Assembly (NCBI RefSeq): GCF_026672545.1
Contig: NZ_JAPPRJ010000001.1
Coordinates: 1,364,001-1,428,000 of the forward strand
Source of the DNA: Rhizobium sp. SL86
GTDB lineage: Bacteria > Pseudomonadota > Alphaproteobacteria > Rhizobiales > Rhizobiaceae
Length of the DNA: 64,000 bases
Direction of reading: 5' to 3'
Part shown: positions 9,363 through 19,677 of the stretch, piece by piece
Layout: the number at the start of each line of letters is the position of its first letter
How positions within the stretch are numbered: position 1 is the first letter of the stretch
Notes under the pieces: generated by a model
The model's database searches: none
What the model saw: the letters and a program-made list of their open reading frames with translations, nothing else
What the model was told of the DNA's origin: nothing
Translations under genes and position numbers: made by a program

Positions 9363-10045
9363 TTGCGGCGGCGCAGACCGGTGATGGTGACGCCGATGAC
9401 GGGGAGCTGGTGGTGAACGATCGCACCTGCATCGTCACGCGCGAGGCGACCGATCCGGCCGATTTGATCCGTTTCGTGGCCGGGCCGGATGGCCAGGTGG
9501 TTCCGGACCTGAAGCGTCAGCTTCCGGGTCGTGGCTGCTGGATCCGGGCCGAGCGGGCTCTGGTGGAACGGGCAATTCAGCGCAAGCTGTTTGCCCGTGC
9601 CCTGAAGACGGATGTCACGGCGCCCGGGGATCTGGGCGACCTCGTTGACCGGCTGCTGGCGGCGGATCTTGCCGGCATGATGAACCTGGCGCGCAAGGCG
9701 AGCCAGTTCATCTCCGGGGCAACGAAGGTGGACAATGCCGTTCGCAGCGGCGAGGCACTTGGCGTGTTCCACGCCGTGGATGCCGCTGCGGATGGCGTCA
9801 GAAAGATCGACCAGGCCCGCAAGGCCTGGAGGCTCGGTACGGATGCCGAGGAGGACATTCCCTCCTTCAAGCTCTTCACCGTGGCCGAAATGGAAGAACT
9901 GATGGGCCAGAATGCTTTTATCCATGCCGCGGCGCTTGCCGGACAGGCGGGTGAAGGTGTAGTGAAACGCGCAACCAAGCTCGAAACGTACCGCACGGGC
10001 GGTCACTCCGGAGCAAATGGCGGCGCTGGCCGGTCAAGGACATGA
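9359..10045 (+). CDS. RNA-binding protein, YlxR (DUF448) fused to an L7Ae-like domain
   Basis: A 228-residue RNA-binding protein found between nusA and infB in alphaproteobacteria. The first 90 residues are the YlxR domain, with signature [34 protein letters not shown] and RKLFARALK. Residues about 95-200 resemble the L7Ae/YlxQ fold ([26 protein letters not shown]). In Gram-positives these two proteins are separate genes at the same location, so here they are fused. It overlaps nusA by four bases. Its function is probably in RNA metabolism or regulation; no enzyme motif is visible. Confidence 0.9.
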   Translation: MIAAAQTGDGDADDGELVVNDRTCIVTREATDPADLIRFVAGPDGQVVPDLKRQLPGRGCWIRAERALVERAIQRKLFARALKTDVTAPGDLGDLVDRLLAADLAGMMNLARKASQFISGATKVDNAVRSGEALGVFHAVDAAADGVRKIDQARKAWRLGTDAEEDIPSFKLFTVAEMEELMGQNAFIHAAALAGQAGEGVVKRATKLETYRTGGHSGANGGAGRSRT

Positions 10046-10145
10046 CGCGGTCACCGGCGTATGCCGGCTGCCGTATTGGACGACATGTATTGAACGACAG
10101 GATGTGATGGTTGCCATCCGTTCCTGTCGGAAGGAACAGGAACGG

Positions 10146-12962
10146 ATGACCGACAGTAAAGACGACAAGACACTCAGCGTTACGGGAAAAAAGACCCTCA
10201 CCCTGAAGCCTTCGGGGATGTCTCAGGGTACCGTGCGCCAGGATATGGGTCGCGGTCGCACCAAGGCGGTCGTGGTCGAGACGCGCAAGCGTCGCCCGCT
10301 GCGACCGGAAGACGAAAAGCCGATTACACCTGCAGCAGCAGCACCGGTGGCGCCTCAGCCGCAGCGCGCGCCCGAAGCCGCTGCACCGGCAGCCGCAGCC
10401 CAGCCGGCACCGCAGCGTCCTGTCCAGCAGACGCCGCCGCAGCGCGTTCACCAGCCGAACCAGCAGTCGCACCGTCCGCAGCAGCAGGTCAATCGCCCGC
10501 CGCAGCAGCAGGGCAACCGGCCGCAGCAGTCCCAGCAGCGTAACAATGATCGTCCGCGCGGTGCCGTGCTGCACGATCTGTCCGCGAGCGAAATGGATGC
10601 ACGCCGTCGCGCACTCGCAGAGGCCCAGGCCCGCGAAGTGATCGAAGCCAAGCAGCGGGCCGAGGAAGAGGCCCGTCGCCGGGCCGAGGACGAACGTCGC
10701 GCCGCCGAAGCCAAGCTCGAAGCCGAGCGCCGCGCCGCAGAAGCCACGACCACCGAAACAGCAGCGGAAACCACCGCGGAAGCGGCCCCGGCCGTTGAAG
10801 CACCGGCCGCACGCACGGAAACGGCACCGGCCGCCCAGGCTCGTCCTGCCGCGCCGGCCCCCGCCGCCCGTGCGCCGGAAGGCCGCCCGCCGGTCAACCG
10901 TCCGGCTCCGGCAACAACACTTCCGCTGCCGGCAGGCGCGGTTCGTGGCCGCAAGGCCAGCGACGAGGATGATGATGATCGCGGTCCCGCACGCGGTGCA
11001 CCGGGTCGCGGCAAGGTCGCCGCACCGGCTCCGGCCAAGGTTCCGGCCCGTCCGAAGGAAGACGATCGCCGCCGCGGCAAGCTGACAGTCACGACCGCCG
11101 ATGTGGACGACGATGGTTCGTCGCGCGGCCGCTCGATGGCCGCCATGCGCCGCCGCCAGGAGAAATTCCGCCGCAGCCAGATGCAGGAAACGCGCGAAAA
11201 GGTCATGCGCGAAGTCATCCTGCCGGAAACCATCACCATTCAGGAACTGTCGCAGCGTATGTCCGAACGCGCCGTCGACGTCATCAAGTACCTGATGAAG
11301 GAAGGCCAGATGATGAAGCCGGGCGACGTCATCGACGCCGACCTTGCCGAACTCATCGCGACCGAATTCGGCCATACCGTCAAGCGCGTTTCGGAATCCG
11401 ACGTTGAAGAAGGCATCTTCAACGTGGTGGATGAAGAAGGTGAACGCCTGCCGCGTCCGCCGGTCGTCACCATCATGGGTCACGTCGACCACGGCAAGAC
11501 CTCGCTGCTCGACGCGATCCGCAAGGCGAACGTCGTGGCTGGCGAAGCCGGCGGCATCACCCAGCATATCGGTGCCTATCAGGTCGAACAGAACGGCCAG
11601 AAGATCACCTTCATCGACACCCCCGGCCACGCCGCGTTCACCGCCATGCGTGCCCGTGGTGCGCAGGTGACGGACATCGCGATCCTGGTGGTTGCCGCTG
11701 ACGACAGCGTCATGCCGCAGACGATTGAGTCGATCAATCACGCCAAGGCGGCCGGTGTTCCGATCATCGTGGCGATCAACAAGATCGACAAGCCTTCGGC
11801 TGATCCGCAGCGTGTCCGCACGGCCCTCTTGCAGCACGAAGTCTTCGTGGAATCCATGGGCGGCGACGTTCTGGAAGTGCAGGTTTCGGCCAAGAACGGC
11901 ACGAACCTCGACAAGCTTTTGGAAGCCATCCTGCTGCAGGCGGAAGTTCTGGACCTCAAGGCCAATCCGAACCGGACAGCCGAAGGCACCGTTGTGGAAG
12001 CGCAGCTCGACCGTGGTCGCGGTGCGGTTGCCACCGTGCTGATCCAGAAGGGTACGCTGAAGCCCGGCCAGATCATCGTGGCCGGCGATCAGTGGGGCCG
12101 CGTGCGTGCGCTCGTCAACGACAAGGGCGAACACGTCAAGGAAGCCGGTCCGGCTCTCCCCGTCGAGGTTCTCGGTCTCTCCGGAACGCCCGCTGCCGGC
12201 GACAAGTTCGCCGTCGTCGAGAACGAGGCGCGTGCTCGCGAAATCTCCGAGTACCGTCAGCGTCTGGCCCGTGACAAGGCGGCTGCCCGCCAGTCCGGTT
12301 CGCGCGGTTCGCTGGAACAGATGATGAGCCAGCTGCAGACCTCCGGTCTCAAGGAGTTCCCGCTCGTCATCAAGGGCGACGTGCAGGGTTCGATCGAAGC
12401 CATCATCGGCGCGCTCGACAAGCTCGGTACGGACGAAGTCCGCGCCCGCATCGTCCACTCGGGCGTTGGCGGCGTAACGGAATCCGATATCGTTCTCGCC
12501 GAAGCCTCGAATGCCGCGATCATCGGCTTCAACGTCCGCGCCAACACCCAGGCTCGCGCTGCTGCCGAGCGCACCGGCACCGAAATCCGCTACTACAACA
12601 TCATCTACGATCTGGTGGATGACGTGAAGGCGGCGATGTCGGGCCTGCTCTCGCCGGAGCGCCGCGAAACCTTCCTCGGCAATGCCGAGATCCTCGAAGT
12701 CTTCAACATCACCAAGGTCGGCAAGGTTGCCGGTTGCCGTGTTGTCGAAGGCAAGGTCGAGCGTGGCGCAGGCGTTCGCCTGGTGCGCGACAACGTCGTT
12801 ATCCACGAAGGCAAGCTCAAGACCCTCAAGCGCTTCAAGGACGAAGTCTCCGAAGTGCCGGTCGGCCAGGAATGCGGCATGGCCTTCGAGAACTACGAAG
12901 ACATCCGCGCCGGCGATACGATCGAGTGCTTCCGCGTGGAACACGTCACCCGTACGCTCTGA
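10146..12962 (+). CDS. infB: Translation initiation factor IF-2
   Basis: IF-2 is the GTPase that brings fMet-tRNA to the 30S subunit and drives subunit joining. The 938 residues start with an alphaproteobacterial IF2-associated segment, then a long Ala/Pro/Gln/Arg linker (about residues 60-340) and the IF2_N domain. The GTPase motifs are G1 GHVDHGKT near residue 445, G3 DTPGH, G4 NKID and G5 SAKNG. Domains II-IV follow, ending with [21 protein letters not shown] 10146 has an AAGGAACAGGA ribosome site. It closes the operon and is followed at once by a terminator, without the rbfA-truB genes often found here in relatives. Confidence 0.98.
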   Translation: MTDSKDDKTLSVTGKKTLTLKPSGMSQGTVRQDMGRGRTKAVVVETRKRRPLRPEDEKPITPAAAAPVAPQPQRAPEAAAPAAAAQPAPQRPVQQTPPQRVHQPNQQSHRPQQQVNRPPQQQGNRPQQSQQRNNDRPRGAVLHDLSASEMDARRRALAEAQAREVIEAKQRAEEEARRRAEDERRAAEAKLEAERRAAEATTTETAAETTAEAAPAVEAPAARTETAPAAQARPAAPAPAARAPEGRPPVNRPAPATTLPLPAGAVRGRKASDEDDDDRGPARGAPGRGKVAAPAPAKVPARPKEDDRRRGKLTVTTADVDDDGSSRGRSMAAMRRRQEKFRRSQMQETREKVMREVILPETITIQELSQRMSERAVDVIKYLMKEGQMMKPGDVIDADLAELIATEFGHTVKRVSESDVEEGIFNVVDEEGERLPRPPVVTIMGHVDHGKTSLLDAIRKANVVAGEAGGITQHIGAYQVEQNGQKITFIDTPGHAAFTAMRARGAQVTDIAILVVAADDSVMPQTIESINHAKAAGVPIIVAINKIDKPSADPQRVRTALLQHEVFVESMGGDVLEVQVSAKNGTNLDKLLEAILLQAEVLDLKANPNRTAEGTVVEAQLDRGRGAVATVLIQKGTLKPGQIIVAGDQWGRVRALVNDKGEHVKEAGPALPVEVLGLSGTPAAGDKFAVVENEARAREISEYRQRLARDKAAARQSGSRGSLEQMMSQLQTSGLKEFPLVIKGDVQGSIEAIIGALDKLGTDEVRARIVHSGVGGVTESDIVLAEASNAAIIGFNVRANTQARAAAERTGTEIRYYNIIYDLVDDVKAAMSGLLSPERRETFLGNAEILEVFNITKVGKVAGCRVVEGKVERGAGVRLVRDNVVIHEGKLKTLKRFKDEVSEVPVGQECGMAFENYEDIRAGDTIECFRVEHVTRTL

Positions 12963-12989
12963 CGGCTGCCTGTCAGTTCAGATACGATC

Positions 12990-13018
12990 AACGCCGGGCC
13001 CCTGGGTCCGGCGTTTTT
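12990..13018 (+). terminator. Rho-independent terminator after infB
   Basis: AACGCCGGGCC (12990-13000) pairs with GGTCCGGCGTT (13005-13015) with one G-U pair and is followed by a T-run to 13018. It ends the rimP-nusA-infB transcript 28 bases after the infB stop. Confidence 0.88.
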
Positions 13019-13241
13019 GTTTGCGGTTCCCCCTTCGGGCTGCTGGCCGATACGCGCAACCCTCACGCACTTCTTTCTGATTTGCGGCACAATATAGTTG
13101 CCAACAGCAGTCAAGTTTATTATCCCGTATCCATTCGAGGCCAGCGGCCGGACCAAGTTGTCCGGGCGATGGATATTGCGCTTGCCGGAGAAGGGCCTTG
13201 CGGCCAAGCGCCTGCACAGAGTCATATTCTGGAGTTCGCCC

Positions 13242-14438
<1,197 letters not shown>

Positions 14439-14439
14439 G

Positions 14440-14900
<461 letters not shown>

Positions 14901-14904
<4 letters not shown>

Positions 14905-15872
14905 TGCCGATGCAGAAGAGCCGCCGGGCGCGGCTGGGAGAAGCAGCTCTCTGGACCAGCGCCTGCCTTGTGGTTCTGACCGCGCATCTGGCGGCCGCCG
15001 CCGTGATGCTGCGCCAGGACCCCGTCGACGACGCCGATGCCTCGCCGCCTGCCGCCATCATGATCGAACTTGCGCCCGAACCGGAGGCCGCTGTCACCGA
15101 AGAGACGGTGGTCAGCGACGAAATGCAGGATTCGCAGGAGGTGAAGAGCGAAACGGTCGAACCGGTGGAGGAACCGCCGCCTGACCCCGTGCCGACACCC
15201 GAACCGGTGGTCGAACCCGTGCCTGATCCGCCCAAGGAAGTCGCGGAGATCCCGCCCGAGGAGCCGGTGATCGAGGAAGCTGAACCGGAGGAGCCGGTGC
15301 AGGAGACGACCCAGACGATTCCTGAAGAGGTGCCGGAACCCGTCGAAGAGCCAGTGGAACAACTGGCGCTTCTCGACAATGTCGAAGTGCCGCTTCCCGT
15401 GATCCGTCCCGAGGAGATCGAGGAACCGAAGGAGGTCGAGAAGGAAGAGCCGAAGCCGGTCAAGAAGAAGGTTGCCGAGCGCCCGAAGCCGAAACCGCCG
15501 GCGCCGGCTGCCAAGGCCGCGGAACAGGCCAAGGCCGAAGTTCGCCAGGCCGAGAGAACCGCGGCTGCAGCCAATTCCAACAGCCCGGCAGGTTCGTCCC
15601 TCTCTCCGGCACGCTGGCAGTCCAAGCTTGCCGCCCATCTCGGCCGGCAGCGCGGCAAGTGCCCGGCAGCAGGCCGCGGCAGCACCGCCTATGTGACCTT
15701 CCGGATCGATGGGGGTGGCAATCTGAGCGGCGTCTCGCTGGCCCGCTCGTCCGGTTATGGCGATTTCGACCAGTACATGGTCGATCTTGTGCGGCGTGCA
15801 TCGCCGGTCCCGCCACCGCCTCCGGGAATTCCGGGCAAGGTCACGGTTCCTCTCGGCTACCGAAACTGCTAA
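14901..15872 (+). CDS. tonB: TonB family energy transducer
   Basis: TonB spans the periplasm to open outer-membrane receptors. An N-terminal membrane anchor (LWTSACLVVLTAHLAAAAVML, residues about 17-37) is followed by a long Pro/Glu- then Pro/Lys-rich spacer (about residues 45-215), and a C-terminal TonB domain including KLAAHLGRQRGKCPA, AYVTFRIDGGGNLSGVSLARSSGY and LVRRASPVPPPPPG, ending VPLGYRNC. Length is 323 residues. It overlaps exbD by four bases. A TonB gene directly with its own exbBD usually serves siderophore or heme uptake, but no receptor gene is adjacent here. Confidence 0.92.
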
Positions 15873-15889
15873 TCCTGCCGCCTCCCCCC

Positions 15890-15912
15890 AAGATGGCGCG
15901 TTGCGCCATCTT
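15890..15912. repeat. Perfect 10-bp hairpin downstream of tonB
   Basis: AAGATGGCGC (15890-15899) and GCGCCATCTT (15903-15912) are perfect inverted repeats around a GTT loop. No T-run follows on either strand, so it is either a Rho-assisted or processing hairpin rather than a classic terminator. Confidence 0.55.
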
Positions 15913-15935
15913 CCGCGCGTTCCAGGATCTTGCAC

Positions 15936-16925
15936 ATGCGTCATTCCCTCGCTGACCTCGAACGGCAGGTCGCTTCCGTTTTCGAAACGAACGGCGTTCT
16001 GCCGCATTCGTCCCTTTCCGTCGCAAAGGCGCTGGTTGCCGCCGAAGCGGCCGGCCAGAGCGGCCATGGGCTGCGCCGTGTTCCCGCCTACGTGAAGCAG
16101 GTACGGACCGGCAAGGTGGACGGCAAGGCCATTGCCAGCACGCAAACACCACGCCCCGGTGTTCTCGCGGTGGATGTGCAGTTCGGCTTCGCCTACCCGG
16201 CGCTCGATATTGCCGTTGAAGAGCTCGCTCCCATGGCCCGCGCGCAAGGCATCGCCTGCGCCAGCCTGCATCGTTCTCACCACGCTGGCGTGATGGCGCT
16301 GACGGTGGAGCGGTTCGCTGATCAGGGGCTGGTCGCGATGATGTTTGCCAATGCGCCCGCCTCGATGGCGCCCTGGGGCGGCAAGAAACCGCTCTACGGA
16401 ACGAACCCGATCGCCTTTGCCGTTCCGGTTGCCGGGCAGGAACCCATCGTCATCGACCTCGCTTTGTCGAAGGTCGCCCGCGGCAAGGTGATGGAAGCGC
16501 AGCAAAGGCGTGTCGCGATCCCCGATGACTGGGCGCTTGATGTAAACGGCAACCCGACCACCGATCCGGACGAAGCGATCAAGGGGACGATGGCGCCTAC
16601 CGGTGGCGCCAAGGGCGCTGCGCTTGCCTTCATGGTCGAAGCGCTTTCCGCCGGCATCACTGGCGCGCTGTTTTCCTACGAGGCGACCTCGCTCTTCGAT
16701 GACAAGGGAGCGCCGCCGGCACTTGGCCAGTTCATCATCGCCATCGACCCGCAGGCCACGGCCGGCGCCGGCTTTGGCGAGCGGCTTGCAGCACTTGCCG
16801 ACGAGATGGCGCGCGAGGACGGCGTGCGCATCCCCGGACGGCGCGGCCGGTCACTCCGCGCCGAGGCGGCACGGGAGGGGATTGAGATCGAAGACAGCGT
16901 TCTGGAGGCCATCGCCGCGCTGTGA
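15936..16925 (+). CDS. Ldh family oxidoreductase (malate/L-lactate dehydrogenase type)
   Basis: An NAD(P)-dependent 2-hydroxyacid dehydrogenase of the Ldh2/MDG2 fold, 329 residues. The substrate site is in the HRSHHAGVMALTVERFADQGLV stretch with the catalytic His, followed by NAPASMAPWGGKKPLYGTNPIAFAVP, the family hallmark. The C-terminus (GVRIPGRRGR) is typical too. ATG 15936 is chosen over TTG 15930, with AGGA about nine bases upstream. Family members act on malate, lactate, ureidoglycolate, sulfolactate or delta-1-piperideine/pyrroline-2-carboxylate, and the sequence alone does not tell which. It stands alone downstream of tonB. Confidence 0.9.
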   Translation: MRHSLADLERQVASVFETNGVLPHSSLSVAKALVAAEAAGQSGHGLRRVPAYVKQVRTGKVDGKAIASTQTPRPGVLAVDVQFGFAYPALDIAVEELAPMARAQGIACASLHRSHHAGVMALTVERFADQGLVAMMFANAPASMAPWGGKKPLYGTNPIAFAVPVAGQEPIVIDLALSKVARGKVMEAQQRRVAIPDDWALDVNGNPTTDPDEAIKGTMAPTGGAKGAALAFMVEALSAGITGALFSYEATSLFDDKGAPPALGQFIIAIDPQATAGAGFGERLAALADEMAREDGVRIPGRRGRSLRAEAAREGIEIEDSVLEAIAAL

Positions 16926-16971
16926 CGGCAAAGGGGGCATCGCGCCTTGAGCGACCGCCCCCACCCTTCGA

Positions 16972-18414
16972 TCAGCCGCGCAGAGCCTCTGCCGGCGACT
17001 GACGATAGGCCATGACGGCCGGAATGGCGGCAAAGACCGTTCCGATTGCCAGCAAGATAAGTGCCATGCCGGCATCGTCGATGGTAAACTCCACCGGCAG
17101 GATCACGCCTGTCTGGCGAGTAAAGACATCGCCAATCAGCCGCGCGGCAAGAAGGCCGCCGGCGAAACCCAGCGCGATGCCGATCAGCACCAGAACGAAC
17201 AATTCGCTCCAGACAATGCCGAAGACCGCCAGACGCGGCGCACCAAAGGCGCGCAGCGCGCCGATCTGCCGGCGCCTTTGCGTGACGTGGATGACGCTGA
17301 CCAGCAACAGGGCGGCTGCCACGAGCGCCTGCGACCCGGCGGCAACCGAAGCCAGTACCATTTTTGCGTCGCCAAGCGTGCCGTAGAGCCGCGTCAGCAC
17401 CTCTCCCGGAAACACGGCCAAGGTGCCGGCCGAGCGGTATTCCTGGCGCAGACGATAAGCATCGGCAATCGACTTCGGCTTGACGAGAATGGCGGGTAGG
17501 CCCGGCGCCTCCTCGGTAAAGGCTTCGTTCAGGGGCGCACCGGGATCGATATGGCCATGGGCGTGATGCTCGTCGCCGTCCTCGGCATGCGCCACCTCGG
17601 CATGATGATCGTGGTCCGCTGGAGCGGTTGGCAGAGCCGTGGCATCACCCTGCGCCCGGACTTCGGTAACGTGTTGAACCGCCTCGACAGAGCCAGCCCC
17701 ATGAGCATGATGATCGTGGCCATGGGCTTCTGCGGCGTGATGATCACCCTCATGATCGCCGTCATGATCGCTATCATGGTCCTCATGGTGATCTTCTTCG
17801 TGATCGTCGTGGCCGAGGCCATGAATGTGCCAGACGGCCTGGACGGGCACCAGGATTGCACGGTCCCAGGGCGTTCCGGTCGGCTTGATGCGGCCGACCA
17901 CACGATAGGCGATCTCCGTATGGGTCTCGCCGCCGGTTTCCGCAGTGCCGTGCATGGGCTTGATCTCGGCGCCGAGCGACAGATTGACGGCTGCGCCGAC
18001 AATCGCCTCCCCCTCATGCGCAAACATGTCGCCTTCGGCAAAACCCGCCGTGGTGCCCTTCACCAGCGCCGTCGTTGTACCGATGATCGGATAACCCTTG
18101 AAGCTGTCACCGAAGCCGACCGGCGCTGCCCAGGCAACCCGCGGATCGGCGGCCAGGCGAGCCAGAACAGTGCCCGGCATCAAAGGCAGTGGCGAAGGTT
18201 GCAGAAAGACGGAGGACAGCACCAGTTGGGTCTCGCTGCCGGCAGCGCCCACCACCAAATCGAACCGATCCGCCGCGCGTGCGCTGCCGAGCCGCAGTGC
18301 CCGCTCCTGCAGGGTTACCGCCACGCCAAGCGCCGTTGCCAACGCAACCAGCAGCACAAGAACGAAGGCGCCGAGCCAGAGACGACGCAGATCCGCAAGA
18401 ACGAAGGAAATCAT
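16972..18414 (-). CDS. MacB/FtsX-like ABC permease with a histidine-rich periplasmic loop
   Basis: A 480-residue inner-membrane permease. The N-terminal helix (AFVLVLLVALATALGVAVTLQ) and three C-terminal helices (SQALVAAALLLVSVIHVT, FGIVWSELFVLVLIGIALGF, MALILLAIGTVFAAIPAVMAY) give the FtsX/MacB topology with a large periplasmic domain between. Residues about 195-288 are an Asp/Glu/His-rich insert with about 25 histidines (for example HHEDHDSDHDGDHEGDHH). That strongly suggests metal binding, zinc being the commonest ligand for such tracts. The ATPase gene overlaps its start by four bases (ATGA). A role in metal transport or metal-dependent envelope work is inference. Confidence 0.88.
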   Translation of the reverse strand: MISFVLADLRRLWLGAFVLVLLVALATALGVAVTLQERALRLGSARAADRFDLVVGAAGSETQLVLSSVFLQPSPLPLMPGTVLARLAADPRVAWAAPVGFGDSFKGYPIIGTTTALVKGTTAGFAEGDMFAHEGEAIVGAAVNLSLGAEIKPMHGTAETGGETHTEIAYRVVGRIKPTGTPWDRAILVPVQAVWHIHGLGHDDHEEDHHEDHDSDHDGDHEGDHHAAEAHGHDHHAHGAGSVEAVQHVTEVRAQGDATALPTAPADHDHHAEVAHAEDGDEHHAHGHIDPGAPLNEAFTEEAPGLPAILVKPKSIADAYRLRQEYRSAGTLAVFPGEVLTRLYGTLGDAKMVLASVAAGSQALVAAALLLVSVIHVTQRRRQIGALRAFGAPRLAVFGIVWSELFVLVLIGIALGFAGGLLAARLIGDVFTRQTGVILPVEFTIDDAGMALILLAIGTVFAAIPAVMAYRQSPAEALRG

Positions 18415-19100
18415 GCCGCCACCTCTGCTTGCGCATTGTCTGCAACGATGCGTCCCGCCGTCAGCGTCAGGCGCCGGTCGAGGCGTTCGATGAGCCGCGC
18501 ATCATGCGAGGCAACGATCAGCGTGCAGCCGGTCTCGGCCGCTACCTCCAGCAGGAGATCGCCGACTGCCGCACCGCTTTCCACATCCAGGCTCGCCGTC
18601 GGCTCGTCGGCAACGATCACGCCCGGCCGGCGCAGAAGCGCCCGGGCGATGGCCACGCGCTGCATTTCCCCGCGCGACATGGTTTCAATGCGCTGACCGG
18701 GACGGGCAAGCCCGACCCGCGCCAGCAATTCCTGCCCACGCGCCACGACCGCGGCATCGGCAGCGCCCGCCAGTCGGGCCGGCAGCAGCACGTTGGCGAG
18801 CGCGGTCAGGCCGGGGAACAAATGAAAATCCTGCATGACAAGTCCGACATTGCGGGCGCGCCAGCGGTCCCTTTCGCCTTCGGGAAGCGGCGCGATATCC
18901 GAGGCATTCCACAGAATGCGGCCGCGGCGTGCGCGCTCAAGCCCGCTGAGGACATGGAGAAGTGTGCTCTTGCCAGAACCGGAGCCGCCGGTGACGGCGA
19001 GATGCTGGCCCGCAGGCACCGTGAGCCGTTCAATCGACAGCACGGGCTGCTCCAGATCGGAGACGCGTACGACCAGATCTTCCACACACAGTGTCAGCAT
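18411..19100 (-). CDS. ABC transporter ATP-binding protein (LolD/MacB type)
   Basis: The ATPase partner of the His-rich permease. The 229 residues contain Walker A GGSGSGKST (near residues 39-47), a Q-loop (MQDFHLFPGLTAL), an ABC signature variant SRGEMQRVAIARALL and Walker B VIVADEPTASLD, then the H-loop (LIVASHD). The spacing and signature match the MacB/LolD subgroup used by FtsX-like permeases. It overlaps the permease start and lies one base from the stop of the exported protein upstream, so the three genes form a tight operon. Confidence 0.93.
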   Translation of the reverse strand: MLTLCVEDLVVRVSDLEQPVLSIERLTVPAGQHLAVTGGSGSGKSTLLHVLSGLERARRGRILWNASDIAPLPEGERDRWRARNVGLVMQDFHLFPGLTALANVLLPARLAGAADAAVVARGQELLARVGLARPGQRIETMSRGEMQRVAIARALLRRPGVIVADEPTASLDVESGAAVGDLLLEVAAETGCTLIVASHDARLIERLDRRLTLTAGRIVADNAQAEVAA

Positions 19101-19101
19101 G

Positions 19102-19581
19102 TCACACCGCAGAATAACGCGCGTCGCGCAGACGCAGGAGGCTCACGAAGCCGGTTTCCGGATCGGTCCACGAGCCAGTCTCCAGCCGGCCGGTCACTTC
19201 GATCGTCTGGTTCGGCTGGGTGAAGGTCTGACGGGTAGAGAGATAAACGACAACAATATTGTCCGGCCAATCGGCATCGGACGAGCAGAAGGGGCACAAT
19301 GACATGGGAATCTCGGTCAGCACGAAAAAGGCCGCCTCGGCCTTCAGCGGTGGGGCCATGAAACCGCGCATGGTCACTGACTTGCCGTTCAGCGCCTTGG
19401 TCTTGTCGGAAAACTCAAGGCCAAGCGGTGTGATCTTGCCATAAAGGTCGTCGAAGCTGAGCGTGCTCGCCGCGGCCGCGGCCACCTTGAAGGTCAGCAG
19501 GGACGGCGCAGCCGCCGCCATCCCGGAAAGAAACAGGCGGCGCGACAAGGGACGTTTTGCGACCGTCATCATGAACGGCAT
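19102..19581 (-). CDS. Tat-exported periplasmic protein with CPFC motif, DUF3299-like
   Basis: A 159-residue secreted protein. The N-terminus has a twin-arginine motif (SRRLFLSG) and a hydrophobic stretch ending in alanines, a Tat signal peptide. The mature part has a beta-rich core (KSVTMRGFMAPPL, AAFFVLTEIPMSLCPFC, DNIVVVYL, TIEVTGRLETG) with a CPFC cysteine pair. This resembles DUF3299 proteins that sit beside MacB-like zinc ABC loci, but the assignment is by recall only. The start at 19581 follows AGGAAGG closely; Met residues 4 and 5 are alternatives. It opens the operon with the ABC genes and may deliver or sense the transported metal. Confidence 0.75.
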   Translation of the reverse strand: MPFMMTVAKRPLSRRLFLSGMAAAAPSLLTFKVAAAAASTLSFDDLYGKITPLGLEFSDKTKALNGKSVTMRGFMAPPLKAEAAFFVLTEIPMSLCPFCSSDADWPDNIVVVYLSTRQTFTQPNQTIEVTGRLETGSWTDPETGFVSLLRLRDARYSAV

Positions 19582-19597
19582 ATCCTTCCTAAAGCAG

Positions 19598-19660
19598 GTC
19601 CACCCGTCCGAACGGCGGGTGGACTATCGGCAGGCCGGAGGCCGGGTCACCAGACCCGGC
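19598..19660. terminator. Two GC-rich hairpins between phoA and the ABC operon
   Basis: GTCCACCCG (19598-19606) pairs with CGGGTGGAC (19616-19624). GCCGGGT (19641-19647) pairs with ACCCGGC (19654-19660). They lie directly downstream of the phoA stop on the minus strand. They lack clear T-runs, so termination may be weak and some read-through into the ABC operon is possible. Confidence 0.5.
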
Positions 19661-19677
19661 ACAGGCATTGGATCGGC

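Noticed and set aside
9918..12944. Open frame of about 1000 codons antisense to infB
   Set aside because: It follows from the GC-rich codon pattern of infB. The predicted protein is low in recognisable structure, and infB on the other strand is certain.
13020..13200. Iron-regulator site (Irr or RirA type) before exbB
   Set aside because: No sequence close enough to the known motifs was found by eye; a motif scan would be needed.
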